In this document: piece after piece, positions 10,900-21,359 of the stretch
How positions within the stretch are numbered: the first letter of the stretch is position 1
How the letters are laid out: the number at the start of each line of letters is the position of its first letter
From: Malaya genurostris
Lineage: Eukaryota; Arthropoda; Insecta; Diptera; Culicidae
Direction: 5' to 3'
Assembly (NCBI RefSeq): GCF_030247185.1
Contig: NC_080572.1
Span: 174,784,975-174,848,974 of the forward strand
Length of the DNA stretch: 64,000 nt
The notes under the pieces: model-generated
Told to the model about the DNA's origin: nothing
Databases searched by the model: none
What the model saw: the letters and a program-made list of their open reading frames with translations, nothing else
Translations under genes and position numbers: made by a program

Positions 10900-12529
10900 A
10901 AACATACTACGACTACTAGCAGCAAGCAGCAGTAAGTAAACAAACAGGACTCTGAAACCGAATCTAGTGAGCAGAAGACGTGTCCAAAAGTTGTACAAAG
11001 AGGTTCCTTCGAAATACGAAGGAAGCATCCTAATGGGCGACGATTCGTTAAGCTGATTTTTGAGCCGCTTTTCGGACAAAAGTTCTATAAAGTCATTGGT
11101 TAAGGTAGCATTCCTAGGAATTTCAAGTTCGTATTTTCAAAAAAGCTTACGATCGGGCAAGGTATTGGCAGCTACCGTACATTAAAGATTTCATTGAATT
11201 TGAAAAGTTTTAAATTGATTTGGTAAGCTGTCATTACAGCGTAGATGAAGTGGCAAAATCAGATTTGTTCCTATTTGGACAAAATTTTGTGCACGTCTTC
11301 GGTATGACAAACCGTTAATTTGGCAAGGATTAAGAGACCTATTCGTATTTCGTAATTTTTTTGTTAACGTAAAATAGCACCGTCCATGTCTTTTGAACTA
11401 TATGAGATAGTTTATGACTTCAGCAAAGTTATTGGATTTGAGTTTGTTTAAAATATTGCCGTAGGCAATTATTGGATTTGTGTGTATGATGAAGCCCAGT
11501 CCTGACAAAACATCCAATCTTAGTTTGCCATAACAAGCACAATGCATTGAAGGACACATCGTGTAAAATTTATTGAAAGGACCAACCGAAGATAACTGAG
11601 CATGAAGATGTTGATACTATTGCTTATTGTTTTTGAAAATCAAGTATGAAAAATAGGCAAATTTAAATCAGTTACGTCGTATTTCTTTTATTGTGCAAAT
11701 AGCAGAACTCTCCATCCATGTACTACTTTTCGCTTGGGGTTTCATATACTAGGGCATGTCAGAGGTGACAAAAATTTCAAGGTGTTTGTTTGTGAATAAG
11801 CGTAATTTTGTAGTAGATTGAAATTTCCATGATATTCTGACCTCGTAGCAAAGCGCTTCGATGCGTTCATGTACCAATAATGGCTGCCTTTAATCGGCTG
11901 GATGTGTCAGACAACGCCTGAAACCATTTCATTCAACTCCTCGTTAGCGACGCGGTTTTCCATCAGTCAGTGAAAAATTGCAATTGGCATTTATTTCTGT
12001 GTTAATTTATGCGTACACTAGTCATTAGCACACGCATTGAGCGGCGCATACTTGGAAGCATAGGAAAATGCCATTTCCAAGTGCACTTTTGAAAGGTTCT
12101 TTTTTTCGAGCATATGCCTCCCCGGGGTACCATCAATCATGTCTCGGTAGGTTTGACTCTTTCCTTCTACGCAATCAACACGCCTCTCGATTTCGTCAAA
12201 ATGCTAAAAAAAACTGTATATCTGCCCACAGATAGTCATATCAAAGCAGTACCCGGCGAGTACCTGAAGATAGAGAGACGATCTAGCAGAGCGGAATTGT
12301 ACATTTTGCAAAACAACCAAGTGCTGAAATTGCATTCGGGCTGTTTTGCTATACGTGAAGGTGATTTTGGCTGTCCGTAGACTGACAGACAATTGAAAGT
12401 TTTGCGCAATTATTGAGGATAGGATTTATCCTAGGAGGAAAGGTGTTCGAACGAATGACATATTTTTACCTATTGCTTAATTAATTACCGCTTATTGTTT
12501 TCATGCAAATTAATTTCTAATAACATGTT
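10900..12529. other. Unassigned DNA
   Basis: Nothing I can name. A forward frame at 12114-12380 (88 codons) is open, with an overlapping reverse frame; no motif, no start context or splice pattern supports it. Confidence 0.4.
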
Positions 12530-13110
12530 GAATCAGTGGCGCGGTGGTGATTGGGTGAGTCTGGAAGTGGGCAGACTGAGTATATTACGCTGGCAAACAA
12601 ATCGATCTGGTCCCAATAATATGCATTTTCCGCCTCGTCGTCGAGTCTGCACATAGACGATGGCGAGTGTGGATGTAGCAATTATCGTTGCAATTGTACT
12701 TCTACCGGATTGGATTGGATCTGGTGCACCGTCGTGCTTCGTGCTATGCTTCCTTCGATGCTGATGGTAATTTATTGATTGTAACCCAATGGCGTTATTG
12801 CTGTTATTAATATTAAGTTATTTCTTCGGGGTCCTCCGGCAGAAGCAGGGTAAAGTAATGCCACGGCACACGGCCAAGTCGCAAATATTGATCTAGAAAT
12901 GGATTGGTCCGAACAACGATTATTGTGTTGTTCAGGTGGGCCCACCGATCGTGAAAGCATCGCTATTGGCAGTATGCCGCCTGCCGATTTTGTGCGATTG
13001 AAATCTTTGTTCGAGGACATCGGGGAAGATTTATGGCCAGGAATTCACAAGGCGAGCGGTGGCTTCTGTGCCTTGTCGGCAAGTTTGTTGTTGTGCCCAC
13101 TATTAGGATA
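12530..13110. other. GC-richer island without transposon similarity
   Basis: Distinctly richer in GC and CpG than its flanks and not matched elsewhere in the window. Forward frame 12899-13111 and reverse frame 12772-13020 overlap, so neither is a safe coding call. Candidate for conserved host non-coding sequence or an unrecognised exon. Confidence 0.3.
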
Positions 13111-13499
13111 ATTTTAAAATTATTATTGTCATGCTGTTCACTTGCGCAAGCTGTTTGAATTAGTCATTAAAATGTTTCTGTGAGAAATGTCATTAGGTTA
13201 TAAAGGTTGTACAAATTTATGATGCTGATTTGTAATTGCATAAGTTACAGTTCATAGTAGTGTTCAATTCCGTACTGCAGCGGATCAGTTTTTGGTCGAA
13301 CTGAATATCTATTGTTTTGATCAACAACAGAGAACGTACATTGAAAGTGCTTACCAGTTGGGTTTGGATTGATGTTAAATACAACGTGGAAGTCATGATA
13401 TTGGATGTGATGAGTGTGCAATGAGGAGTAAAAGGAGACAAAAATTATAAAACAGGTTAGAGCTAGTAAAATGTTTAAATCGAAAACATCAAAGGTGCC

Positions 13500-13704
13500 G
13501 AAATGTTAAAGTATTGTACCGTTTTATATATGACTTTGGCTATACTAGTTCCCAGATTCCAGTTCAAAAAGTACCGAAAACAGTGGGCTAATATTCCCAA
13601 ACGGAGCGATATTTCAGAAATGTTTGAAAACGATTTTCATAAACTTAAAATGAAAGTAACTAAACTAAACTTCTGAATTCTATTCGGAATCGACAGATTA
13701 AGGC
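13500..13704 (+). repeat. Dispersed repeat Q, left of insertion
   Basis: Matches the end of the other Q modules. The run GGAATCGACAGATTAAGGCTA before the TA element corresponds to 15330-15347 (GAATCGACTGATTAGGACTA). The sequence resumes at 14891 with TACAACTTTC, as it does without interruption at 15346. Confidence 0.6.
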
Positions 13705-13706
13705 TA

Positions 13707-14890
13707 CACGGAAAGACCGATATCAGCATTTTGGCGAAAAAAATAGTTGATTTTCTGATTTTAGTTAGTTATTTTTTGAGACAACTAAAAAAATCTTACT
13801 TTTGCTAATTTAGATTTTTTAATTCTAATTTCCTTGATAATAATAATATATTTATTGAAATGGCTATTTTTTTAGTTGAATTCGCCAATTGTCATTTCTT
13901 AGCTAAGGCACACTTCATATTCATTCAAATAATTTTTTAGTTGAATTTAAGAAATAAAACGTTGTTTTCAACCAACATAAATGGTTGAATGGGTTTCTGC
14001 AATTTGCAGCTATATGGCGCTCTGTCGCCGAAATAACGCACCGTAATGACTACTAGACACTAGATGGCACACTACTACCGAAAAAAATTTCAGTCGCGGT
14101 TGTCTTTTCTATATTGGCAGGTATAAATACGATGTTGTATTGGAGAAAAAGACATAAGCGAAACATAAACTTCTTTTTGAACATTTTTCTTCTAAATCGC
14201 TGTTTTCTTCATTCGACTTCGCGAAATCGACTCTCTCACTGAAAACTTTGAGCACTCGGAAAATAAAAACCGAATACAAGTAGTACATCGAACAGCGTGG
14301 CCCGGAAGGTTGGAAGATACATAAAACATCATTTGACATGTACAATTAGAGTGCAGCATTCGAAACTCAATTCACTGTTCCGCGTAAAAACATTATTACG
14401 CACAATCGCTTCAAATGCGCACAAATTCTGAATAAATACACTTTCCACTAACAGTTTACGTCATTTTTACATACCGGTTTAGAAATTTATATATGGATAT
14501 ATCGTAACACATGCGTAAAACATCTAAACAATTTGCAAGCAGTTTCAACAAGACTGTCCCTTTTAGCTCTTCATTGGATTGTTTTGTTTTGACACTTCTC
14601 TTGAATTTTGTGGCTAATAAACTGGTGATAGATAAATAGAAACAAATTTTCTGATTTTAAAAACAGAATTAGTTGTCAATGAGAATTTCGTGTTGGATTT
14701 AGATATTGCTGGTTTGTGTCCAGAATATTCGCCAACTAAACACATTCTCTAAAAGCAAGAGTTTTTTTCAGCAAATAAATTCTCAATTTTAACTAATTTT
14801 ATAGTTATTTTGGAAATTTTGTTGTTAAAATCAACTAATTCAAAAACAGTAATACGAATTAGGCGCAGAGCTAATTTCGGGCGTTCCGTG
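13707..14890. mobile_element. 1.18 kb TA-flanked non-autonomous element
   Basis: TA at 13705-13706 and 14891-14892. Left end CACGGAAAGACCGATATCAG and inward-read right end CACGGAACGCCCGAAATTAG are terminal inverted repeats. The motif TTAGTTGA or its complement recurs many times near both ends (about 13745-13800, 13870-13960, 14665-14840). No transposase frame. The empty site is present in the related repeat at 15333-15356. Design parallels the elements at 2016-3997 and 27788-28856 although interiors differ. Confidence 0.82.
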
Positions 14891-15360
14891 TACAACTTTC
14901 AAAAATTAGGCTACAACTTTTTTTTCCGGAATTATGGGGTGAAATGTTAAAAAAAAAGAAAACTAAATGCACTAACTTTTCTTGAAGATGCTTGCGAAAA
15001 TTATGGGATAAAACATGCAAAATAAATAAATATGTGTACTAACTTTTACCGAAGATGGCTAAACCGATTTTCACAAAATAAGATTCAAATGAAAGGTCTT
15101 GATCGCATTGAAAGTTCCTGAATTTCATGATACGACTTCTGGTTCCGGAATTACGGGGTGACTACTGTAAAAATTCCAATTTCAAATTACTTACTCACAT
15201 TTCTTAAAGATTGCGTGACCGATTTTTACAAACGTAGATTCAAATCATCTATTCGATGGTGCTATACAAAACTTCTGTATTTCATCTGGATCCCATAGTT
15301 ATTACTAAACTGAACTTTGGAATCGACTGATTAGGACTACAACTTTCATACTGTCGTACA
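14891..15360 (+). repeat. Dispersed repeat Q, duplicated block A
   Basis: Modules with the theme 'gattttcacaaa...agattcaaatgaaaggtct...cctgaatttcat...gacttctggttccggaattacggggtga'. Positions 14925-15300 match 16207-16580 closely and in the same order, an apparent segmental duplication about 1.28 kb apart. Related wording also occurs in repeat P (GGCTGAACCGATTTT in complement near 47170), so Q and P may derive from one superfamily. Non-coding. Confidence 0.7.
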
Positions 15361-15990
15361 GAGCGACGATGCAAAAAAAAGTAAATGATCTAAATTGGGC
15401 ACAAATTTTATCCATTTCATAATTAGTCTAGTTGTTGGCCGTTAGAATTGATTTCGGCTATTTCGATCCTACACGGGTAAAATTCCGATTCTAGAAATGA
15501 GCAAATCGAGTCATGATTTGTGGAAAAGAGTATATTTTCATGTTATGATAATACACCATGATTAAAAGTTCTCAGATTAAGAACTAGTTGGACTCAACTT
15601 GCTGAAATTTATGCGTAATGCACCTTACATTGATGGGTATAAATTCAGGCTTGTTCTTGTTACAATGGTGATCTTGGAACATAAATTCAGGCGTTATGTT
15701 TAAAAAAATATTAAGAAAATGTATATTTCAAATATGAATAAAATGAAATGTTGTGATGAACATATTTAATATGTTTTAATGCGATGCTTTCATTCTTAGT
15801 TTTTTAAGGATGATAAACAGCACCGTAACTAAGCATGTGCGGGGGTGCGTCGCACGATGGCTTCCGAAGAATTTTTTAAACATGATTTCAAAGTATTAGC
15901 TAAAAAAGATCTTTGATCACGTTTTTATAAATTTATAAGGGGAGGGCTCATGGGAACTTTTTGAAATATTTTTTTGCTTTCTCGTATAGA
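15361..15990. other. Unassigned spacer
   Basis: AT-rich DNA between the two Q blocks. A run GTATAAATTCAGGCTTGTTC near 15638 is partly repeated near 15675 (ATAAATTCAGGC). No gene seen. Confidence 0.35.
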
Positions 15991-16860
15991 AAGGTTATGC
16001 AATCACTATGAAAACCGACTTTTTAATAACCGAAACCCCGAGGGCCGAGTGTCATATACCATTTGACTCAGTCCGTCGAGTACGCAAAATATCTGTGTGT
16101 ATGTAACGTTATTTTGCATTCACTTTTTTCGGAGATTTTCATAAACTTAGATTCAAATGAACGGTCTTGTACAAAATTCCTGAATATTGTTTGGATCCGA
16201 ATTCCGGCTCCGGAATTATGGGGTGAAATGTAAAAAAAAAGAAAACTTAATGCACTAACTTTTCTCGAAGATGCTTGCGAAGATTATGGGATAAAACATG
16301 CAAAAAAAAATAAATATGTGTACTAACTTTTATCGAAGATGGCTAAACCGATTTTCACAAAATTAGATTGAAATGAAAGATCCCATTGAAAGTTCCTGAA
16401 TTTCATGATACGACTTCTGGTTCCAAAATTACGGGGTGACTAGTGTAAAAGTTTCAATTTCAATTACTTACTTACCTTTCTCAAAGATTGCTTGACCGAT
16501 TTTTACAAACGTAGATTCAAATAATTTTTTCGATGGTACTATTCAAAACTTCTGAATTTCATCTGGATCCGACATCCGGTTCAGGAATAAAGAATAAAGA
16601 GTGTTGAACATTTCAAGCAGTTATACAGAGCTGTGATACAAAACACAGAAAAATGGGATTGCTGGGGGCTCAAATCAGACCCTATCGGTAGGTCTTGCCA
16701 GTTTACGGCCAAACGTATGTATTCTGGCTAAATAAAACGGACTTACTTTTCTCAGCAATGGCTTGGCCGATTTATATAAACTTCAGGTTTAAATGAAAGG
16801 TTTTATGATTCCATACACAGCTCCTGAATTTCATTTGGATTGACTGTTAAAAATTGATGA
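15990..16860 (+). repeat. Dispersed repeat Q, block B and further module
   Basis: Starts with GGTTATGCAATCACTATGAAAA and the phrase GTCATATACCATTTGACTC, found in other mosquito-type repeats here (54175-54250). Then comes the 375 bp block matching 14925-15300, and a further diverged module at 16738-16860 (GCAATGGCTTGGCCGATTTA). No coding capacity. Confidence 0.65.
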
Positions 16861-17210
16861 CTGTTAAAAATTTCTGCAAAGCCGTATTATAAAGTGCACC
16901 TTTACGTAAATGTGGTGGCATGGAAAAAGGAAATACAATACCGCCTCTACGAACGAAGCACGCTGTGTGCAGTGTTCGATTTCGTACACGCGGTAAAGAA
17001 AACGAAAACCAACACCGAAACTCGGGACTGAAAACACACGGCACCGAGCACACATGGAGTTCTGGAGTTACTCAAGGAAGTCACCTTGGACCGTTTATAT
17101 ATATCTTAACGATCTACATTGTTCGACCAAGTGCATGAAACTATCGTTCGCCGATGACTTCAAATTATTTCATGTCATCAAATCCACAGCTGACGCAGAG
17201 TTCCTATAAG

Positions 17211-17505
17211 CAGTGTTGGTGATTGCCGAAAATTTTACAGAAGCTTCTATATTGCTATCTATATTGTATACAACATTTTCAATCCGGTAGAAGATGCTAC
17301 AAGAACTCGATTCTCTATATGCATGAACCGTGAGAGAATTTTGCTACATTTCTTCGCTCCACTTCATACTCTGAGTATTTCACGCCCTTAAAAAAATTGA
17401 CAGTCGGATAATGACCGTTGCTGTGTGGAATTTCCAAAGTGAGTATCGCAAGTTGACAATTATCGCAGAAAATCAAATCGATTATTCAACTTGATGATTC
17501 TCATT
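17211..17505. mobile_element. hAT-like element, copy 2 (half)
   Basis: Begins with CAGTGTTGGTGATTGCCG, the same left end as 9540 and 55257, and follows them closely to about ACTTGATGATTCTCAT. The right 390 bp of the family are missing, and roughly a dozen residues of the host LINE between FL and NRMVLN appear lost as well. This suggests a deletion spanning the right half of the element and the adjacent LINE. No target duplication can be confirmed. Confidence 0.78.
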
Positions 17506-18091
17506 CATTCAACAGAATGGTTTTGAACGCCTCCAAATGCTCCATCATATCTTTTAGTCGCAAACAGTCTGTAGTCAGTTTCGACTATAATATTTCACAA
17601 ATTGTTCTGGAACGTATGTGTGAATCGTCTGTGAAGGACCTTAGTGTCCTCTTGGACTCTAAGTAAAATTTAAAGGAGCACATTGAGTTTACTATCTCCA
17701 AAGCCTCCAAACTGCTAGGATTCATTTTCCGCGTTACTAAAGAATTCGATAATGTACATTGCTTGAAAGCATTATATTGTGCCTGAGTTCGCTCTACGCT
17801 CGAATACGCCTCGGTTGTCTGGTCACCATACTATCAAAACGATATCCAACGCATTGAAGCAATTCAACGAAAATTTGTTCGATTTGCTCTGCGTCGGCTT
17901 CCTTGGAGAAATCCTTGGAACCTTCCAAGTTACCATGCCAGATGCAAACTGATCGATCTCGATTTGTAATCCGTCCGTCGCGATGTCAGCAAGGCTACTT
18001 TTGTGGCTGATCTCCTCCAATCAAGAATAGACTGCTTCGAGCTCTTACAGCATTAACAAATTGATATCCATCGCCGTATTCTTAGCAACTA

Positions 18092-18527
18092 CACTCCAAA
18101 AAAATTGAATTTTACAGGTGACTTAATCCCTCATACGATGTAATTCATTAAGACCTAATTTGTTAAATGACGGAAAATCTAATTTGTAATGACTTAATGT
18201 TAGATGAGCTTGAATTTTACTGGTTCCGACTGTAACTTGGGTTCTGCTAGCAGGTGCGACTGTATGAATTTAAATGCACCTTTTACCAGCCAAGCAGATG
18301 CAAGCTTCTGTGGCTCAGTCGATTAACAGACGTACTTGCGATCCAATGATTCTCGTTTCAAGTCGCGGCGGTTGCTATCAATATTCTTTTTTTTATTTCA
18401 ATGAATTTCATGTCATGCAGTTTTAGACACAATATTAAATGTTCTTTCACGTAAATTTGCGTGAGCTGCGACGCTTCACTTATGTGCATCTAATAAGATG
18501 TAAAATCACAGGGTTTTTTTAGGTGTG
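18092..18527 (+). mobile_element. 436 bp TA-flanked MITE with tRNA-like body
   Basis: TA at 18090-18091 and 18528-18529. Inverted ends: CACTCCAAAAAAATTG... and, inward from the right, CACACCTAAAAAAACC..., both reaching ATTTTACA. The body at 18308-18372 contains TGGCTCAGTCG, which fits the tRNA box A consensus at every position, then about 40 bp later GTTTCAAGTCG, near the box B consensus. Copies: 615-944 (inverted) and a fragment at 42047-42237 (inverted). Its right end shares the module around TAGATGCACATAA with the 250 bp MITE family. Excision leaves the LINE frame joined. Confidence 0.8.
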
Positions 18528-18691
18528 TATTCTTTTCTTAAGATCCCCTATGCTAGAACTAGTTATGGGTAGAACGAGCCTTTTACCAGCATGTGCCGAA
18601 CATTCAACCACTGTTCCAATTCAATCGACTTTAATCTATCACGTAACGTTGTCATGAAATTGTTCCTAGGGTTACTATCTTATTAGTTTTA

Positions 18692-18941
18692 CATTCTTAG
18701 AAAAATGAAATTTACGCTTGACGTAAATTCAAACATGCCATAATTTCTTCGGTGATGACACAATATTACATCTACTAACATGTAAAAATAAACTTCGCGT
18801 CTATATCGATGTAAGCTTAAGCTACATTAACTGTGAAGTTACTGATATGACTTATCTTTACATGTTTTGAATCATGAATGTAAGTGAATCGCGACGCTCC
18901 ATTTATGTGCATTTATAAAGATGTAAACTTTTCTTAGTGTG
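18692..18941. mobile_element. 250 bp TA-flanked MITE, copy 2
   Basis: TA at 18690-18691 and 18942-18943. Ends CATTCTTAGAAAA and, inward from the right, CACACTAAGAAAA. The body matches 975-1225 in inverted orientation. Inserted close to the end of the coding part of the jockey-like LINE. Confidence 0.82.
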
Positions 18942-19149
18942 TAGTTTTATTCAGTTTAGAAATACTATGTTTAAGTGAAATGTATCATTTGGATGATTGT
19001 AATTTGTTGATGCAACAGATGAGGAGGTTTTATGTCTATTGTAGAGCAAGTTTGACAGAATCTAACTCCACCGGGCTTTTCCCTGCTCCGAATAAACAAA
19101 TAAACAAGTAGACATTTTCAACCGTTTTGAAGAAATCAGAATCACGGCA

Positions 19150-19275
19150 CAGCACAGTGGTTCAAAAGCGCAATTTCACGCTCCTAATTGATAACTCATA
19201 GGATCGTGGTTTTTGAATTACAGTATTTTCAGCAAAGTTGCTCAGAATGATAGACGCCATCTTTTGGCAGGTGTA
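19150..19275. repeat. Half copy of the GCACAGTGG MITE
   Basis: Matches the left arm of the palindromic element at 63150-63449: GCACAGTGGTTCAA, then AACTCATAGGA, CGTGGTTTTTGA and ATGATAGACGCCATC. The right arm is missing. Followed at 19315-19390 by a stretch (CATCAGTGCATAGCAGTTCA) that resembles 53992-54035. Confidence 0.65.
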
Positions 19276-19639
19276 GTGATGTTAATGAAAACTGTAAATA
19301 TTATTTTGTTTACATTTCTTCTTCGACTCATCAGTGCATAGCAGTTCAAATTGAACTGCTTAATGCAAAACTCGGCAGTTCAAGTAGATTTTATTTTATC
19401 CGGACTTCTAGGATAATGAAAGATAAAAATGGCCTTCGTATAGCGTGCGATGCAAAAGAGTACTGCATTTTCGAAGCAGATTGTCAAACTATTCGAACTT
19501 GTAGGCCTGGCTATTTAAAGGCCCTGAAAACTTACTGCAACGAATTTTGGTTCCGGAAATAGTTATTCGTAATGTAAAATTTGAAACTTGCATCGATTTC
19601 TTGTGAAATGTTAAGGTGAATTAAAACAAGTTTTTGTTC

Positions 19640-20400
19640 ATGACTTCATCTTTAATTTCTGTATTTTTAAAAGCTACCCTAATCGGAATTAATGCCCTTA
19701 CCGATCTGCTATTTTTGAATAATCTTGTTGACAATGTTGACGATCATGGATGTGTTGTGGCCTTTCATTTCTATTATTCGCTGATATGTAGCAGAACAAT
19801 CAGAGGAACAGAAATATTAGTATTCTCGAATGCGTCTAACAGTTCGGCTGAAAAGTTCGTATCGTTTAATAGAAACACACGAATCCGATAAACGTCGTCA
19901 AGTTTACATAAAAGATGATCAAGTATATTATCGCTAACATTTATATGTTATAATATTTATATCACCAACAATAAAACACGTATGCTTCGGTTGGACTGAA
20001 CACATCAAGGTTTCTAGGTAAACAGAAAATTCATTAAAATCAGGAGGACGATACACACCATGAACATTATAAAAATGTCCGTTACAACAAAGTTCGATGT
20101 TTATATGGTGAATTCCGTCTTACGTATAGTTCTTAATGAGTCTGTGTCCAATATCTTGTTTGGCATATATTGCTAGGCCTCCATTAGAATGTTCTCTTCA
20201 AGCAAAAAAGGTTTTATACTGTGGTATTTCATAGAGAGAACAATTTTCATATTTCAAGCATGTTTCTCTGATTACTATTACATCTATAGGAATTGTCAAT
20301 ATCAATTAAAATATTATCAAATTTGGCAAGATCGTTGATACCTCTTACATCCCATTGCAAAATCTTAAATGTTTTTTTGTCGATTATGTATAGTTATTAT
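19640..20400 (-). pseudogene. LINE endonuclease domain, decayed
   Basis: On the minus strand, piecing frames together: LQWDVRGINDLAKFDNIL (the endonuclease N-terminal strand with its Asn position replaced by Asp), DIDNSYRCN, then NGGLAIY-like text, a VYRPPDFNEFSVYLETL run and CFIVGDINI, which is the conserved GD-N catalytic box of apurinic-like LINE endonucleases. Lower-coordinate text (NISVPLIV) may continue it. Stops and shifts abound. A solo mariner end at 19839-19882 sits within it. Whether it belongs with the RT fragment at 20920 is unclear. Confidence 0.65.
19839..19882 (-). mobile_element. Solo end of irritans-type mariner
   Basis: Matches the last 44 bp of the mariner at 26255-27545 in reverse: ACAGTTCGGCTG, AAGTTCGTATCGTTTAATAG and AAACACAC. 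It is preceded by TA at 19837-19838. The rest of the element is absent, so this is a terminal relic or a deletion derivative. Confidence 0.8.
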
Positions 20401-20910
20401 TGAATTTAAAAATATTTTCATTCTTCAGAGACTTGTGATCTTTATCATTATTATTGTTGTTATTGTTTTATTTAATTCCGATTTTAGTCAAAATATGGTC
20501 GTATTCCGGGAAAACTTGTCGTCAATGTTCAATGAGAACGCCATACTGTAAATGAAAATGATGTTTTGTTGAAATATCAAAAGAACCTCGATACAAATGA
20601 AGTGCAAGAAATTCAACTGAATGAAGCTAACCATGAAATGTACATACAATTTCTCGGTCAGTACGAAAGACAGTAAATAGCAATATTCACGTGCATTGGG
20701 TTGAACCCGAAAGCGTATTTTACAGTTAACAGTTATTGTAGTCGGAATATATTTACTATATCTGTTTTAATTTGGGTTACTCATTTAATCTGACTATGGC
20801 AAACGTTGAATTGAACAAGAAAGATACAGATGCAAACAAAATAATTACTTGGCTATATTGTTATTCCAGTGCACATTTAAAATGTTGTAACATAAATGTG
20901 AATAAAATTA
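20401..20910. other. Unassigned spacer between LINE pieces
   Basis: AT-rich; low-complexity Asn-rich frame on the minus strand near 20415-20470. No family recognised. If the two LINE pieces belong to one insertion, the inversion junction lies here. Confidence 0.35.
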
Positions 20911-20919
20911 TGTTAGGTA

Positions 20920-21081
20920 ATTTACAGCTTAAAGGAACTCTACGACTATTCGCCGACGACACAGCTCTGTTCTATCTTGACAGTGACATCAATGCTATTA
21001 ATAACTCCACGGATAGTAATCAGTAAATTGATCAATATTTTAATGCAAATTTATTATCATTGAATAATACAAAGACTAATA
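20920..21081 (+). pseudogene. LINE reverse transcriptase fragment
   Basis: Forward frame reads LRLFADDTALFYLDSDINAI, a typical LINE RT catalytic box (F-ADD), followed by DSNQ, a stop at 21024-21026, then IDQYFNANLLSLNNTKT, the conserved helix after the catalytic strand. Upstream palm motifs are missing. It is interrupted at 21082 by a TA-flanked MITE and cannot be followed after it. Confidence 0.72.
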
Positions 21082-21352
21082 CCGTTTTCGTTTATTGATC
21101 AGAGCAGCCCGAGAGCTGACTCAGAGCCGCCCAAACAACTTTTGATATGTTTGTTTTAGCAACCTGGTGTAGCTCTAGATCGGACTCCAATCGTGTAGTT
21201 TCGCTCTGAAAATTTTCTCGGATCGCACTACGCATCCATGCGAGTTTTTTTCTTTTTTTCTTTTTTTATGAGTTGTTGTTTAGGGCGCGTACCACGTGTT
21301 CGTTTTACTCGGAGTCAGAGTCGTTCGCGTGTTGGTTCGAAAACGAAAACGG
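21082..21352. mobile_element. 271 bp TA-flanked MITE
   Basis: TA at 21080-21081 and 21353-21354 flank the perfect inverted ends CCGTTTTCGTTT and AAACGAAAACGG. The interior is GC-richer than the surroundings and contains a CT-rich run. It interrupts the RT fragment. No second copy in the window. Confidence 0.75.
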
Positions 21353-21359
21353 TATAAGT

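Larger units (their letters stand above)
17035..19107 (+). pseudogene. Jockey-like LINE ORF2, 3' half with nested inserts
   Basis: The reverse transcriptase core is visible: SSGVTQGSHLGP, then LNDLH in a shifted frame, then KLSFADDFKLFHVI with the catalytic F-ADD box. After the first insert the frame resumes as NRMVLNASKCSIISFSRK, then SKASKLLGFIFRVTKEF, STLEYASVVWSPYYQNDI, QRIEAIQRKFVRFALRRLPW and SYHARCKLIDLDL. After the second insert it continues with IPYARTSYG, NEPFTSMCRTFNHCS and IDFNLSRNV. Several in-frame stops and shifts make it dead. The 3' untranslated end runs to a tail AATAAACAAATAAACA near 19092-19107. Inserts: 17211-17505, 18092-18527 and 18692-18941. Removing the second one joins the frame without a break. 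The 5' half of the element is absent. Confidence 0.88.
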
